64,000 bases of DNA, taken from Clavulina sp. PMI_390 (Eukaryota; Basidiomycota; Agaricomycetes; Cantharellales; Hydnaceae). Under the pieces are notes generated by a model. That model saw only the letters and a list, made by a program, of their open reading frames with translations. It made no database searches and was not told the origin of the DNA. Below, one piece after another: positions 24,679-36,943 of this stretch. The stretch is from positions 68,126 to 132,125 of the forward strand of contig WIDE01000077.1 in the NCBI GenBank assembly GCA_015039315.1, in the 5' to 3' direction. How positions within the stretch are numbered: the first letter of the stretch is position 1; every line of letters begins with the position of its first letter. Position numbers and translations under genes: made by a program.

Positions 24679-25805
24679 AACTTGCATGTGTCGTGGTAAT
24701 ATGCCCTTCAGCGTCAAGCTACAGGTACTGAAGGCTACCAGCTACTCCTTGGACCTAGTTTGGGTATTAGTTTCGCTTTCAGCAATTTTGATTGTCCTTG
24801 GAGCTGCTCGTGATCTGAGGACTCACGAGGGCGGGAGGGTAATGCCTATGTTGTTGGCTTGGGTTTGGAGTACCAGTGGTCCTGGTAGTGACCACGAGCG
24901 CTTGCAAGATAGTCGTCGGCGTAGCCTCTCCTTTGCTTACCAAGGTGATAGAAGGGATGCTCCCGTCGTGGCCATGATTCCGTACCATCGTTTCAATGTT
25001 CCCGAGCTTATGGTTCCAACTTTCGGGAATTCATCCCCAGGTCGAAGCCTTTGGAGTTGGTGAATCGACAGCAAGCTTATTATGTGGCTACTGGCTGAAA
25101 CCTTCAGAGACAGTGTCATTTGCATTTATTGTAGATGGTGAGGGAGCAGCTCGAAGATTGGTGTTTCTCACGGTACGGCGAGTCACCAAAACAGGGCAAC
25201 CCGGCACCATCAGGTTTCGTTGAAGATTTCTCTTCATTAAATCGATGAGTGCTAGACCTCCCATCCGCGCTTTCTTCGCGACTCATTCGTCTAGTCATCT
25301 GAGTTCACATGTGTCTTCGATTATAACACTCTATACCAGCAATGAACATATACAGTGAGTCATTAAATCCCTCCCAAGTCCACAATACTCCAAACATATG
25401 ATATCGACCAGCACTGGCTGAACGCGATCTTGTGTGACCGAACACCATAGGCCGAAGCCCTCGTGCAATTAACTTGTCCTTCACCACGATCGGCCTGGCC
25501 ATAGTGAGCGCACGATATATAGTAGCCGCATTAGTACCCGTTCAATTTCGCGGTGGTTTAGTTAGCGTCCTCCAGGTCCACTAAACCACTAGTAACGTGG
25601 AAATCTTGAACTATGATGGGGGGATTGAGTTGTCGCGCCTGGGCACATTATCGATTGATTTGGTGGGTTCCCGTATAGGGTTGGGTTCACCGCATGGGAA
25701 TATAGCTAATGTTCTTTTAAGGTTAGAGTAAGGTAGTGGAGTAGTGGGAGTACAGACGATTTGCTGAAGACGTTAGTTCATCACTGCATATTTCGCCTCG
25801 TTTGA
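24679..25805. other. Spacer between units 10 and 9
   Basis: At 1127 nt this is the longest spacer in the array. An open plus-strand frame crosses from unit 9 exon 2 antisense into the spacer (to 25063) but has no domain or splice logic. It holds a perfect 10-bp inverted repeat at 25553-25589. Confidence 0.5.
25553..25589. repeat. Perfect 10-bp inverted repeat
   Basis: GTGGTTTAGT (25553-25562) and its exact reverse complement ACTAAACCAC (25580-25589) are separated by 17 bases. It lies about 220 bp beyond the unit 10 stop codon, so it could be a hairpin in the unit 10 3' region or a distant regulatory site. The function is unknown. Confidence 0.5.
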
Positions 25806-27932
25806 TTATGTCGGCAGTGAGGTCGCGGCAGCAGTGAGGGTATCTTTCAATCCCATCAATGAGTCGACTAGGTTAACCATCCACGAGAAAAGCATCAGCT
25901 TTAGCTGTCGAATGCATCGGAGTCGGTGGAGAACAGAAGAGCACTTACCCCACGCTGGGAAATAGATCATAGTACCATCGATAAAGTCGAGAAGTGATTC
26001 GACAGAGTGGCAATAACTGACTGTTAAATCGACGTTTTCTTTTGTTTCCGGCCGTCGAAGTTCACAAGCAATGAGGCGCACGGCATTCATCACGTGAACC
26101 TACAAAACATTGAATAAGCCACTAATTCAGGTTGAAAAAGGACGATGGGATTCTTACAATGTTGACCAAGCCTAAGTGTGGGCGCTTGTGCTTTCGAGAG
26201 TGCGCACATATATCGATGAGTGCCTGCAAGCACTCCAGCATTTTAGCCCTCGACTGTGGATCATGAGCCGCCCACAGACTATGTAGAACCAGCCCGCTTC
26301 CATAGAGCATGACGTGTCCAATGGTGGCATGTGTGTTGAAAGGAAACGTTGGTCCAATGGATCGAGGCGCACTCGGGTCATATAGCGATGGAAAGAATGC
26401 GTGCTGCGCATAAATCTGCCCTTCAATGGACTGATACTCTTCCTCCCGACCGATGTATCCATTCACTATATTGTTCGAGACAGCTGGTAATGCGGGGCAC
26501 CTCAAAGAACAAATTTGGCAACGTACTGGCAACCGATCGAGCAAAGCGCTTCACGCGCTCGAAGGTGTTTGTGACCAATACTCTCAGATACAACTCTCGA
26601 TGCCAGGACTCCTTGACACTCATTGTTATATGGGGACATGAACATGAGGAGGAAAAAAAACGAACCTTGCCGTTTTGGAAGCTAAGCGAAGCCTCACGTG
26701 AATCAGGCGACCACCAATCTTCGTATGGAAATGTCGGAGGGTACCCGCACAACTGCGGATACGCTTGGACCCCAAGATAGATTGAGTGCGCTAGCCGTAC
26801 TCGGTCGTCAGCTTCTGTCTGATCCTTGGGTAGAGGCAATAGGCCTTCTCTGGTGTTTGAATCATCGTGTTCAATCACAGGATTACCGGGGAGGTTGAGG
26901 CCGCATGCAAAAGCAAAGCGAGTCGTGGCACTCGCCGTCGCTATGGACTCTATGAGCCTCCGCTCTCGTGCAAAGAATACCGACAGAACGATACTAGCCC
27001 ACATGAAATGGGTAATGCGATCAGCAAACATTAAAGAGTGCTGGAGAAAACGGCGAGTTCGCCGGAGAAAGGATGGCGCAAAGGAGGTTAACCTGCTTCC
27101 ATTACTCGTGCATGCGGCGAGGTAGCAGGCATTTAATAGGCAAGGATGAATGGAGTCTGGGTGCGAGGAGGGCAGCAAAACGCGACGAACGAAGCAAGGG
27201 ACGTCAACAAGGAAGTAGTAGAGAGCGCGAGACGGAAGGAATAGGTTGATTCTGTCAAGAAAGCGTCAATAAATCTGTCGTTGACTACGAAAGAGACGAC
27301 TCATACAGCTGAGCAGATAGTGTGAGAGGAAGTTCGTCGATTTCATCCAACTGCGTTGAGCTATATGCACGCAGCTGCTGTTCGACGGTCATTTGGTTAT
27401 ACCAGAGATCTTTCACGCTGGAATCCTCGCCTGGAGCTTCCTTGCTTCGCCGTTCTGTCTCAATATCTTCATGATCAGGGGTTCGTCGTCGGAATACTGA
27501 GTCCGCCACACCAAGCGATTGGCTAGGTTGTGAAAGGTCCCCCAAACGAGCAATTCTTCCCAACAACCGGGCTGATAGCAAGAGTAGATTGTGAGTGGAA
27601 GGGAGGGTCAGCCTGAGGATGGTGATCTCGAGTTCCAGAACGCGCGCTTCGAGAGCATCGGTCGCTCGCCGCCTTTGAGCAATGCCGAAAGCATAATCAC
27701 ATTGTTTGTCAAGATGATTACACCGAGAACAACAGGGCCTCAAGCCATCGCACTTCTAGAGATGTATCAGAATGAAAAGGCGAGATTCAGTACAGCGAAT
27801 ACAGAGAGAAACGACCAGGAGAACTGATGAAGTAGAAGAACCCTGGCTTCGAGAATAAGAATCATCTAACGAAAAACACACCTGTTTTTGTCTTCGACAG
27901 CGCAAACAAGCGGCTCCTTTGTGTAATATCAT
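25806..27932 (-). CDS. Zn2Cys6 transcription factor, array unit 10, with exonised intron 3
   Basis: Exons by alignment: 27932-27882, 27755-27307, 27251-26666, 26629-26527, 26465-26158, 26099-25949 and 25867-25806 (569 residues). The start is MILHKGAAC, one residue longer than usual; the loop is RRQKQK, then DGLRPCC. Between exons 3 and 4 the acceptor AG is absent (the sequence runs CCCCATATAACAATG), and the next AG would shift the frame. The 36 bases at 26665-26630 are open and in phase, adding 12 residues (VRFFSSSCSCPH), so exons 3 and 4 are probably one exon here and the protein 581 residues. Intron 3 in most other copies is 49-57 nt. Confidence 0.8.
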
Positions 27933-28969
27933 CGGTGGTAGTGCTTAGCGCCCAAGACCTCGCGAGGGTCAAAGTGTCGGGCCCGACAAACGGTGTCCAG
28001 GGCCAATAGCCCGTCTGTATGCGGTAGCCAATGATTTTGACGTTGGAGGCTCAATGTTATGATGGCTCTCGAGACAGCCTGGTGTATACGGACTTGCTGC
28101 TACCTTCGGGAGTGCTGCTTCCAGTCGTTGGGAATCGTTTGAACCTGATATCGCCAAACTCGTCATAAGAGTTTATAAATAGTGTTCCGCGCATGTCGCA
28201 TTTCGCTGAGGTAATGGGGGAGGTGCTCACTCGGTGAATGTCACACCGAATGTGGGTGTGGGCTCCAGCAATGAATCCGGCTGTCGATGGTACCCACACA
28301 GAGTCATTGGAGCCGGGTGGTTGGACACTGACAGGGGGCTGATTAATGATAATTCGTTGGTAACCAGATGCCTTGTGCAACACTTTCAGATCGTCCAGGT
28401 CCCCATGGAGAGGATACATTGAACAGAGATGGAGAGAAGATGGGCGCTTGTCAAAGGGTCGGCGTAATCTTCTGCCCGCCCTCGGTACCGAGATTGTGCT
28501 CCGCCGACAACAGGAGTTACCATCGCCCCCGCAATCAGCGAGACTTTGCAACTCCAACTCAGTGGCAGAAGATATATTGCCTCACCTTCATGGCTGTTTT
28601 AATAGTCTACTGGGTGCTCGCACTCAAGCTCGAGCTTGAGGCCTTCATAGTAATTCACTCGAATTTAAAGGCTAGGGCGCCAAAACCGCTACGCCTTACT
28701 AGTGTTATTTCTCGTCACTAAACCACCTCCCGTTCCACGCCGAAGTTACACGAGATAGTATAATGATCTGCGTTTGCTGATCAGGTCATGAATTCTGGAT
28801 ATATGCGACAATGAGCGCGATGATGAAGCGTAGTCGGTTGGCAATGGGATCGTGGACGGCACAATGAAGGAAGCTGTTATTCCTCAAGGCCAGACAGAAC
28901 AATCCAATAGGGCAATCGGTGCTCTCATGTGGAAAGCCGCGGGACATGAAGTATTACTCGGTCAGAATA
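27933..28969. other. Spacer between units 11 and 10
   Basis: This 1037-nt spacer has short open frames on both strands around 28050-28720 that overlap each other and show no domain, no homology to other spacers and no splice structure. No gene was called. Confidence 0.5.
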
Positions 28970-31119
28970 TCATGTTGACAGGGACATTGCTGCCACAGTG
29001 AGAGTATCCTTCAGTTCCAAAAGAAGGCCCACTAGTCGGAGGCAAACCCCATGAATAGAACAGTATTAGGTGCTGACTGTAGGAGATTACCTCCAGAGGA
29101 AGAGGAATACTTACCCCATCCTGGGAAGAATAACATTGTATTGTCAAGGAAGTCGAGGAGGATTTCGATATACTCCAAGTAGCTTGCTGTTAATATAGCA
29201 TTTTCTTTGGCTTCCGGCCGCTGCAGCTCGCAGGCGATGAACCGGACGGCGTTCAACATGTGAACCTATGAATAGGGATGAGCACCCATTATGAACAAAA
29301 GCGGAGAAACAGATAATTACTATATTCACCAAGCCCAAGTGCGGATGCTTATGCTTTCGGGCTTGTGCACATATATCCACAAGCGCTTCTAAACACTCGA
29401 GTCTTTTGGGCCGAGACTCAGGGTTGTGAGCCGCCCATAAGCTATGCAGAATCAGCCCACTACCGTAGAGTGTCATGTGGCCAAGCACAATACTGTGGTT
29501 GAACGCACTTGGTGATTCATCCCCTCCAAGTCTAGGGAGGGATGCGTGCTGGACGCGAAGCTGAGTCTCGATGGCCAAATATTCTTGTTCTTGACCATAG
29601 TATCCATTCGCTGGAGGGGTTCAAGCAGTGTTTAAATAAGTCGAGACGCCAAAAAAAAAAAAAAAAAAAAAACTGATCTGAAAGCATACCAGCGACGAAC
29701 CGAGCAAACTTTATTGTACGCTCAAAGGTATTTACCACCAAAACCTTGAGATACAGTTCTAGACGCCAAGACTCCTTCGCAGTCACTAATACCTGTAAAT
29801 ATTTTGTTCTAGCACTTGACGTTATAACACAGGATAGAACGGACCTTGCCATCTTGAGCGATGAGCATAGTTTCCTGCGAGATGGGGGACCACCGATCCT
29901 CATAAGCGAACTGAGTCGTGGGGGAGGTGTATATTAGGCGAAATGCCTGAACTCCAATATATATAGAATGGGCTAGCCGGATTCGTTCATCTGATTCAGC
30001 CTTGTCCTTGGGCGGCGGCAAAAGGAATCCGTTTATGGTTGAAGCATGATGCTCTTTCATGAGATTTCCAGGGAGGTTCAAGCCACATGCAAGGGCAAAG
30101 CGAGCGGTAGCGCTAGTCATTGTTACGCATTCTACTAGCCTCCTTTCTCTTGCAAAGAAGGTCGCTAGAACAACACTGGCCCACAGGAAATGAACGAGAC
30201 GATCGGCAAGCATGAGAGAATGCTGGAGGAACCGACGGGTACGCCGAAGGAAGTAGGGTTTGAACGACGCCAACCCGCCTACATTGCTTGTGCATGCGGC
30301 AAGGTAGCAAGCATTCAATAGGCAAGGGTGAATGGAGCTTGAGTGCGAGGAGGGCAGAGAAACGCGATAGACAAAGTCAGGAACATCGATCAAGCAATAA
30401 TAGAGAGTGCGAGATGGAAGAAATAGATTGATTCTATTGAGAGCTAGTAAACATATTGATCAAAGGCAAGAGAGAGGGCACGTACAAGTGGGTTGATAAT
30501 GAGAGGGGCAGCTCTTCCAATTCCTCCAGTTCCGCCGAGTCGTACGACCTCAGCTGTTGTTCGGCAATTCTCTGGATATCCCTCAGGCTATTGACATTGC
30601 CCCAAACGTCCCCACCTCCCGGGTCAGCTTCGCTCTCTTGCTGATCAGGACCTCTTGGTTGTACTGATAGGTCTGCTACATCAACTGATTGCACAGGCCG
30701 GGCTAGGTCGCCCAAGCGCCCTATTCTCTCCAAAAGTCGAGCTGATGCCAATGACAAGTTATGAGTCGAAGGGAGCGTCAATCTATGAGCGACCATTTCC
30801 AGCTCCATGAGGCGCGCTTCAAGAACCTCTGTTGTCCGCTGACGCCGGTTAGTGGTGACCAAAGGATACTCGCATTTGCTTTCAATTGTCTTGCAGCGAG
30901 AACAGGACGGCCTCAAGCTGTCGCATTTCTACAAATGAATCATGCTTAGCATTATGTGCCGATATGCCGAAGGTCACCGGCGAAACTGGGAAGAGGACTC
31001 TTTCACCATCTGGGATGGTCGAGAGAAAGTAGACGAATCCGGTCTCAACTGCAGCTAACGAATAAACGCACCAGCTTGGAGTTTCGACACCGCCAACAAG
31101 CAGTGCCTTTCTGCGGCAT
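28970..31119 (-). CDS. Zn2Cys6 transcription factor, array unit 11
   Basis: Exons 31119-31072, 30928-30486, 30433-29845, 29792-29690, 29610-29321, 29265-29115 and 29031-28970, giving 561 residues. The start is MPQKGTAC; the zinc-cluster loop is RNSKLK with DSLRPS after Cys3, the least basic loop of the array. Exon 5 is 290 nt, 18 nt shorter than the usual 308, with the deletion between LPRLGG and the SIVLGHMTLYGSG block. Exon 6 has PGWG where all others have PAWG. Intron 4 carries a run of 22 A on the plus strand (29651-29672), T22 on the coding strand, close to its acceptor. Exon joins keep frame. Confidence 0.84.
29651..29672. repeat. Homopolymer run of 22 A inside intron 4 of unit 11
   Basis: Twenty-two consecutive A on the plus strand form a T22 polypyrimidine tract on the transcribed sense strand, about 40 nt upstream of the exon 5 acceptor. 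Such runs are prone to length change and to sequencing error. Confidence 0.8.
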
Positions 31120-31918
31120 TGTGCAGAATAAAGGCGAGTTAACAAAGCTGTCGAGAAGAGAGACCTCGGTCCGCCTCTACTGTTGTAGAGTTCTACGAGG
31201 TTGTAGATGTAGCCCTTTAGATGGCAGCCTTAACCCTCTAACACTCTGGGAGCGACACGGTAGCACACACAGTGGCGATAGATGCACTACTCCCACTTGC
31301 GGGGCGCCGAGAATAATAGTGTCGATAGGTTTCTGAGAGCTGCACGGGTCAGGGACCTGCATACCCGTGCTTGGTGGCGATATATTTGGCGACCTCGGTT
31401 AGTGACTCAGCCGACACCTGTCATGACTACGATCATATTCACCGGGCACATCTCACCTTGGGATTTGCTCAGTCATCCCAATGACTTGAGAGCGCTAATC
31501 GTACAATCGTCAACTCACCCCTCAAGAGCGCTTGCTGTAGTACCTACTATCTAATCCTCTGGGTCCCAGCCGGTGGCGCTGGCGGCATGATCAAGTACCC
31601 TATGGAACAATTGGCCATCCTTTCTCTAGAAAACGAGCAATGATATACAGTGAACTGAATCACTTTCGACACACTATGGACATGATGAAGCAAGGGCCTA
31701 GTGTCGCTTTCTACGAAAGGGGTTGGTCTTGATCTCAGATCGTGTCTTGCTGGGGACGCCGCTAACATATATTATAGCGCTGATGATGAATGGTAACAGT
31801 AACGTTTAACGACCGAAATAGAACTATAAGAATAACGGACATATGCCCCCGCATTATGATGATAAGCTGCTGGAGTGGTGGCGGATAGGTGAGCGTCATA
31901 GATTGGGAAGTCAGCCCA
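31120..31918. other. Spacer between units 12 and 11
   Basis: This 799-nt spacer should hold the unit 11 promoter and the unit 12 3' UTR. No gene, repeat or conserved motif was recognised. Confidence 0.5.
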
Positions 31919-34066
31919 TCAGGCTGAAAGTGAGGTCGCGGCAGCAGTTAGAGTATCTTTCAGTGCTAGTAGGACATCCACTATGCGGAACATCGGCGCA
32001 AGGGAGGTGCATTCATGATTAAGCATGGCAATAAGAGCCTTGAGAGTGAGAGGAACACTTACCCCATGCCGGGAAATATACCAAAGTGTCATCTAGAAAG
32101 TCAAGGAGTGATTCGATGGAAAGGCAGTAGCTGGCTGCTAATTTGGCGTTTCTTCTTGCTTCCGCCCCCTGGAGTTCCTGAGCAATGATGCGGACGGCAT
32201 TCATCATATGAACCTATCCGCAACTCATGAGTGTTTGTTATGGTTTCATAACGGATACGAATAGCAGAGAACTCACAATGTTCACTAAACCTAGGTGTGG
32301 GCGCTTGTGCCTTCGGGAGTGGGCACAGATATCGATGAGCGCTCGCAAACACTCATGCATCTTGGTCCTACACTCTGGATGGTGAGATGACCACACGCTG
32401 TGCAAAACCAACCCACTCCCATACAGCATGACGTGTCCGAGAACGATGTTGAGGTTGAGCGAACTGGAAACTTTGAGCGATTGAAGCATCCGTGGGTCGT
32501 ATAATGGGGGAAAGGACTCGTGTTGTACGCGGATCCGTGTCTCAAGAGACAAATATTCTTCCTCTTGACCTCGGGGTCCATTGGCTGGAGGGAACCAATA
32601 AGGCAAAACATGCTAGCAAATGATACGACCACGTACCAGAGACGGATTGAGCGAATTTTTTTACTCGCTGAAAGGTGTTTGTGACCAAGACCTTTAGATA
32701 CAGTTCCAGACGCCAAAGCTCCTTGGCAGTCATGGAGACCTAGATCGAGTTTTCGTCAGCAGATAACATTATATTATAGAAGTGAGCCGACCTTGCCATC
32801 TTGTAATTTGAACGAAGCCTCCCGTGAGATGGGCGACCATCGATCCTCAAATGGAATTGTTGAAGGCTGCCCGCTTACCTGCGGAAACGCTTGGATTGCA
32901 ACATAGATCGAGTGTGCTAACCGGGTTCGATCATCCGCCTCCGCCTTGTCCTTGGGCGGAGGCAGAAGGTACTCGCTGGTAGATGATCCATCGTTTACGC
33001 TCATGGAAGTGCCTGGGAGGCCCAACCCACACGCTAAGGCAAAGCGAATGGCGGCGCCAGCCGTCACCATGGCTTCAACGATCCTCCGCTCTCTCCCAAA
33101 GAAGACTGCTACAATGACGCTGGCCCATAGAAATTGAGTGATGCGATCAGCATGCATCAGGGATTGTTGGAGGAAGTGCTGAGTGCGCTTGAGAAAATGT
33201 GGGATGAAAGATCTTAAGCTGCCTCCGTTACTAGCGCATGCAGCAAGATAGCAAGCATTTATTAGGCAGGGATGAATAGATTCTGGGTGAGAGGGAGAAA
33301 GTGAAAGACGGCGGGTGAAGTGGGAGATGTCTATCAGGAAGTAATAGTGTGAACGAAACGGCAGGAATAAGTTGATGCTATAGGATTTTTGATCAGGAAT
33401 GCTGACAATCCAATCCATAATGGACTCGACATACAGGGGAACTGATAGAGAGGGGGGCAGATTCTCCAGCCTCTCCAGATCGTATGAGCGTAGCTCTTCT
33501 ACAACGACACTCTGGATAGCCCAGAGATCCACCGCCGTGATATCTTCGCCTAGAATCTTGTCAGCTCGCCGCCGAGCTTTGCTATCTTCAGAATTTGGGG
33601 TTTTGGACCGTTGAAATGATTCTGCGGTATCGAGCAGCTGCTTAGGTTTAGGTTGAGTCCCTAAGCGTTCAATCCTTTCCAAAAGGCGGAGTGTAGCCAA
33701 CGAAAGATTGTGGGTAGCAGGAAGGGATAGTTGATGGATGAGCAGCTCCAATTCCAAGACACGCGCTTCTAGAGCTGCAGCTGCTGGCAGGCGCTTAGCT
33801 ACGCCATAGGGGTAGTCACATTCCTTGCCAAGATGACTGCAGCGAGAGCAGAGCGGTTGCAGGCCATCACATTTCTATGGCAGTGGGAAGATTAGAGTTC
33901 AAACCTGATACACTTAGAAGGTAGATAGCAAAAGAATGGAAAAAGGCTTCGTGTACATGTACCCAATGACACGGGTTGAGAACAGGGGAAAGAATCTTGC
34001 GTAAATGACCGTACTCACCACTTTGAGCTTGCGACATTGTAAACAAGCAGTCCCTTTGTGCAGCAT
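31919..34066 (-). CDS. Zn2Cys6 transcription factor, array unit 12
   Basis: Exons 34066-34019, 33874-33435, 33377-32792, 32739-32637, 32584-32277, 32213-32063 and 31980-31919, giving 565 residues. Zinc-cluster cysteines are C8, C11, C18, C25, C28 and C35 with loop RKLKVK, then DGLQPLCSRC. Intron 2 (33434-33378, 57 nt) has no stop and is a multiple of three. Several segments resemble units 17-19 more than the neighbouring units 11 and 13: ADRITQFLWA, FFGRERRIVEA, ACGLGLPG, VQHESF, SYCLSIESLLDFLDD and exon 7 VDVLLALKDTL. All exons join in frame, and it is a good reference copy for the family. Confidence 0.88.
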
Positions 34067-34808
34067 CGTGCGCAGTAGTCAACCAGCGCCCAGACCTACG
34101 ACTCTCGAGGGTTCTGAATCGGGCCCGTCCTTACTATGGCCGAAAAAATGCCCTAGATCAGATATTGACTTTGGCATTGACTTCTTAGCATCGTAATGGC
34201 GTTCGAAGCGGCTTGCTTGTCATGTACCGACTTACGAAGCCCTTTAGGAATATTCCTTATAGAAGGCAGAGCGTTAAGAATAACGAGCCTGGTGGTGATG
34301 TCTATGAAGAGTGTTGGCCCGACTTTGTGGTATGCTTGTGTTGTGCAACAAACTTTCCCACCCATCGGAGATGATTTCTAGGTGATTATTTGCGGCCGTT
34401 GATTCCCATCCCAGAGCTCCCGTTCCGGGAAAAACATTGGTGACGTGACTCGAACAACACGGCACATGACTACCATCGAGTTTTGCACTGAGTCATATCC
34501 GGCCGCTCGTCAATACTGGTGCTCCCACGTTGAGTGTGCTTCTGCACACATTTAGATACATTAGCCCACAGCCAGCTCAATCAGCTATTATTACAACAAA
34601 ACTGGGGCGGGAGGGACTTGGGGGTCAAATCCAAAACAAACGAAGAATAGGGACCAGTCCGATACGCATGTGAGAATCATTGCTCCAATATTAGAAGGTT
34701 CGAGATCAGCCAGTGAATCACCGCGACGAGAATGACAAATAACCGTCAGTCGTTCAATTGATTCAACTGCACAATCATTCACGAGACGGTGAATAGACAC
34801 GCAATGTT
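34067..34808. other. Spacer between units 13 and 12
   Basis: This 742-nt spacer has a donor-like GTAAGT on the minus strand at 34235-34230, about 165 nt upstream of the unit 12 start, in the same zone as the element seen at units 6, 8 and 13 but without CACGTG. Nothing else was recognised. Confidence 0.45.
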
Positions 34809-36943
34809 TCATGTTGACAAGGATGCTGCTGCAGCGAGTAGAGTACTTTTGAGAGCTACAGGTGCATTTGCTAGAAATATGGGCATCGAGAGAAAAGAAC
34901 GTTTAGCTATGAAACGAGATCATGGTGGGAGAATGATCTCTTACCCCACGCTGGGAGCGATGACACCATGTCATCGAGATAGTCGAGGAGCAGCTCGATG
35001 GAACGACAATAGTCTATCGATCTCTCTGCGGTTTCCCGTACTGCAGATCTTTGTAGTTCACGAGCAAAAATTCGGACAGCATTCATCATATGAGCCTTGA
35101 GGTAGTACATTAGCTGCTTTCACAAAGGACAATTGGGCAAAAGATAGTCACCGCATTCACCATCCCAACGTGAAGGCGCCTGTTGCCCCGCGCATTGTCA
35201 CATATCTCAACAAGCCCTTGGGCACACTGGAGCATCTTTCTCTTCGACTCAGCGTCTTCATTCGCACGCAGACTATGCAGAATCAGACCACTACCATAAA
35301 GCGTGGCATGGGCAAGGATAACGTGCGGCTGGAAGGTGCTGGAGGCTTCGAGAGGTTGGAGGCCTCGTTCGTCAAAGAGTAATAGAGAAGAGGTTGGCTT
35401 GCTATGAATTTGCTTTTCTATAGCCAAGTACTCTTCCTCAGAACCGCAGTAGCCGTGGGCTTGGACGGTGGGGCTGTGAGCCTCCAGGAATGTGAGGTAA
35501 GGAGGCTGGAGGCGACATACCAGTCACAAATTGGGCAAAGTTACGCACCCGCCCGAAAGTACTAAGTACTAAGACCTTCAAATAAAGCTCAAACCGCCAT
35601 ACCTCCTCTGCTGTCATCGTGATCTATTGGTGCAATTCAGTTTCTTGAGGTATCTGAGTAGAGTGGGCCGAATAGCTTGAACCTTGACATCTGGACATCC
35701 AGGGTAAGCCCATTCCGAGATAAGCGACCATCCGTCATCGTCCACATCATAGGTGAATGCAGGTGCGTACCCACAAAGCAGTGGCAGCGCTTGGCCTAAT
35801 ACAAAAATCGTGTGTGCTAGCCGGGTCCGATCATCGGCTTCGATCTTATCCTTCGGTGGAGGGAGTAGACAACCGACATGGTATGACCTATCGCCTCCCC
35901 TCGTGGGGTTAGTAGTGAGGTTAAGCCCACAGGCCACTGCGAATCGAGCTGTTGCACCAGCCGATGCCAAACATTCGGCCATTCGTCGTTCTCTAGCGAA
36001 GAATACTCCAAGGATAACACTAGCCCACAAGAAGTGAATGGGACGATCAGCAAACTCGAGAGATTGCTGGAGGAAATGGCGAGTACGTTGGAGGAAATGG
36101 GGCTTGAAGGATCCCAAAGCACCTCCTATGCTCGTGCATGCACCAAGGTAACATGCATTTAGAAGACAATGGTGAATGGATTCCGAGTGAGAGGCTGGGA
36201 GGGTGAGGCATTGAAGGAAATGGGAAACATCAAGCAAAAAGTACCACTGTGAACGAAATGGGAGAAATGAATGGATCCTTTATGCAAGTGGTCAGCGAGA
36301 GTTTATTGGACATAGGAGCTAGTCCACCTACAGCTTGAATGACAATGCAGGAGGCAAGTCGCGAAAATCTTCCAACCGAACTAACTCGAGCTCTCTCTCG
36401 ATAGTACCTTGGGCGGTGGGGAAACCTCTTGATGAGTTCTCGCTGAAGTTTTCCCGCTCTTGCTGGGAATCGTACCCATGTTCCGATGCAGGGCGAATCC
36501 GCCGCTCGATCAGATTCGTCAGATTGAAGACTTGGTGGGGCTTTGATATCCTCCCCAAGCGCTCGATCCTCTCCTGAAGTTTCTTTGACGCCAGAAAAAA
36601 GCTGTGGACCGATGAGAGGGTCAACCTGTGGGTAAGCAATTCTAATTCTAGTGCCCTCGCCTCGAGAGCTTCGGTACGCAGAGGGCGTTGGACCATAGGC
36701 GAATAGTTGCAAGGTTTGCGAATGCGGTGACAGCGCGAGCATTGAGGCTTCAAACCATCACATTTCTGGAAAGGGGAAAGTGAATCTGATGATGAGCTCT
36801 GGTCTTTCGGTGGGGGAGGGTGTAACAAGGAAGAAAAACACCGAAGCAGCGTACATGCCGTCGCTCTGAGCACGAAGCGGCTAATATCCACTCACGATTT
36901 TCTGCCTTCGACATGGGAGGCACGCTCCTCCCTTGGCCAGCAT
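34809..36943 (-). CDS. Zn2Cys6 transcription factor, array unit 13
   Basis: Exons 36943-36896, 36765-36332, 36277-35683, 35623-35521, 35459-35152, 35095-34945 and 34870-34809, giving 566 residues. The start is MLAKGGAC; the loop is RRQKIK with DGLKPQCSRC. It opens the third family block (units 13-16), recognised by a 595-nt exon 3, RPIHFLWA, LRAxEDAE, CDNARGNRRLHVGMVNAV and an exon 3 start ending SQWYFL. Exon 6 begins AHMMNAVRIFAREL, with Ala replacing the usual Val at the splice junction. Exon 2 is rich in Arg, Glu and Ser after the heptad linker. No lesion was seen. Confidence 0.86.

Noticed and set aside
24356..25063. 235-codon plus-strand open frame across unit 9 exon 1-2 and the spacer
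   Set aside because: It begins inside antisense exon 2, has no recognisable domain, and the other units have no counterpart.
28057..28721. Overlapping open frames on both strands in the unit 10/11 spacer
   Set aside because: No domains, no splice logic, and mutual overlap. Probably chance in GC-balanced sequence.
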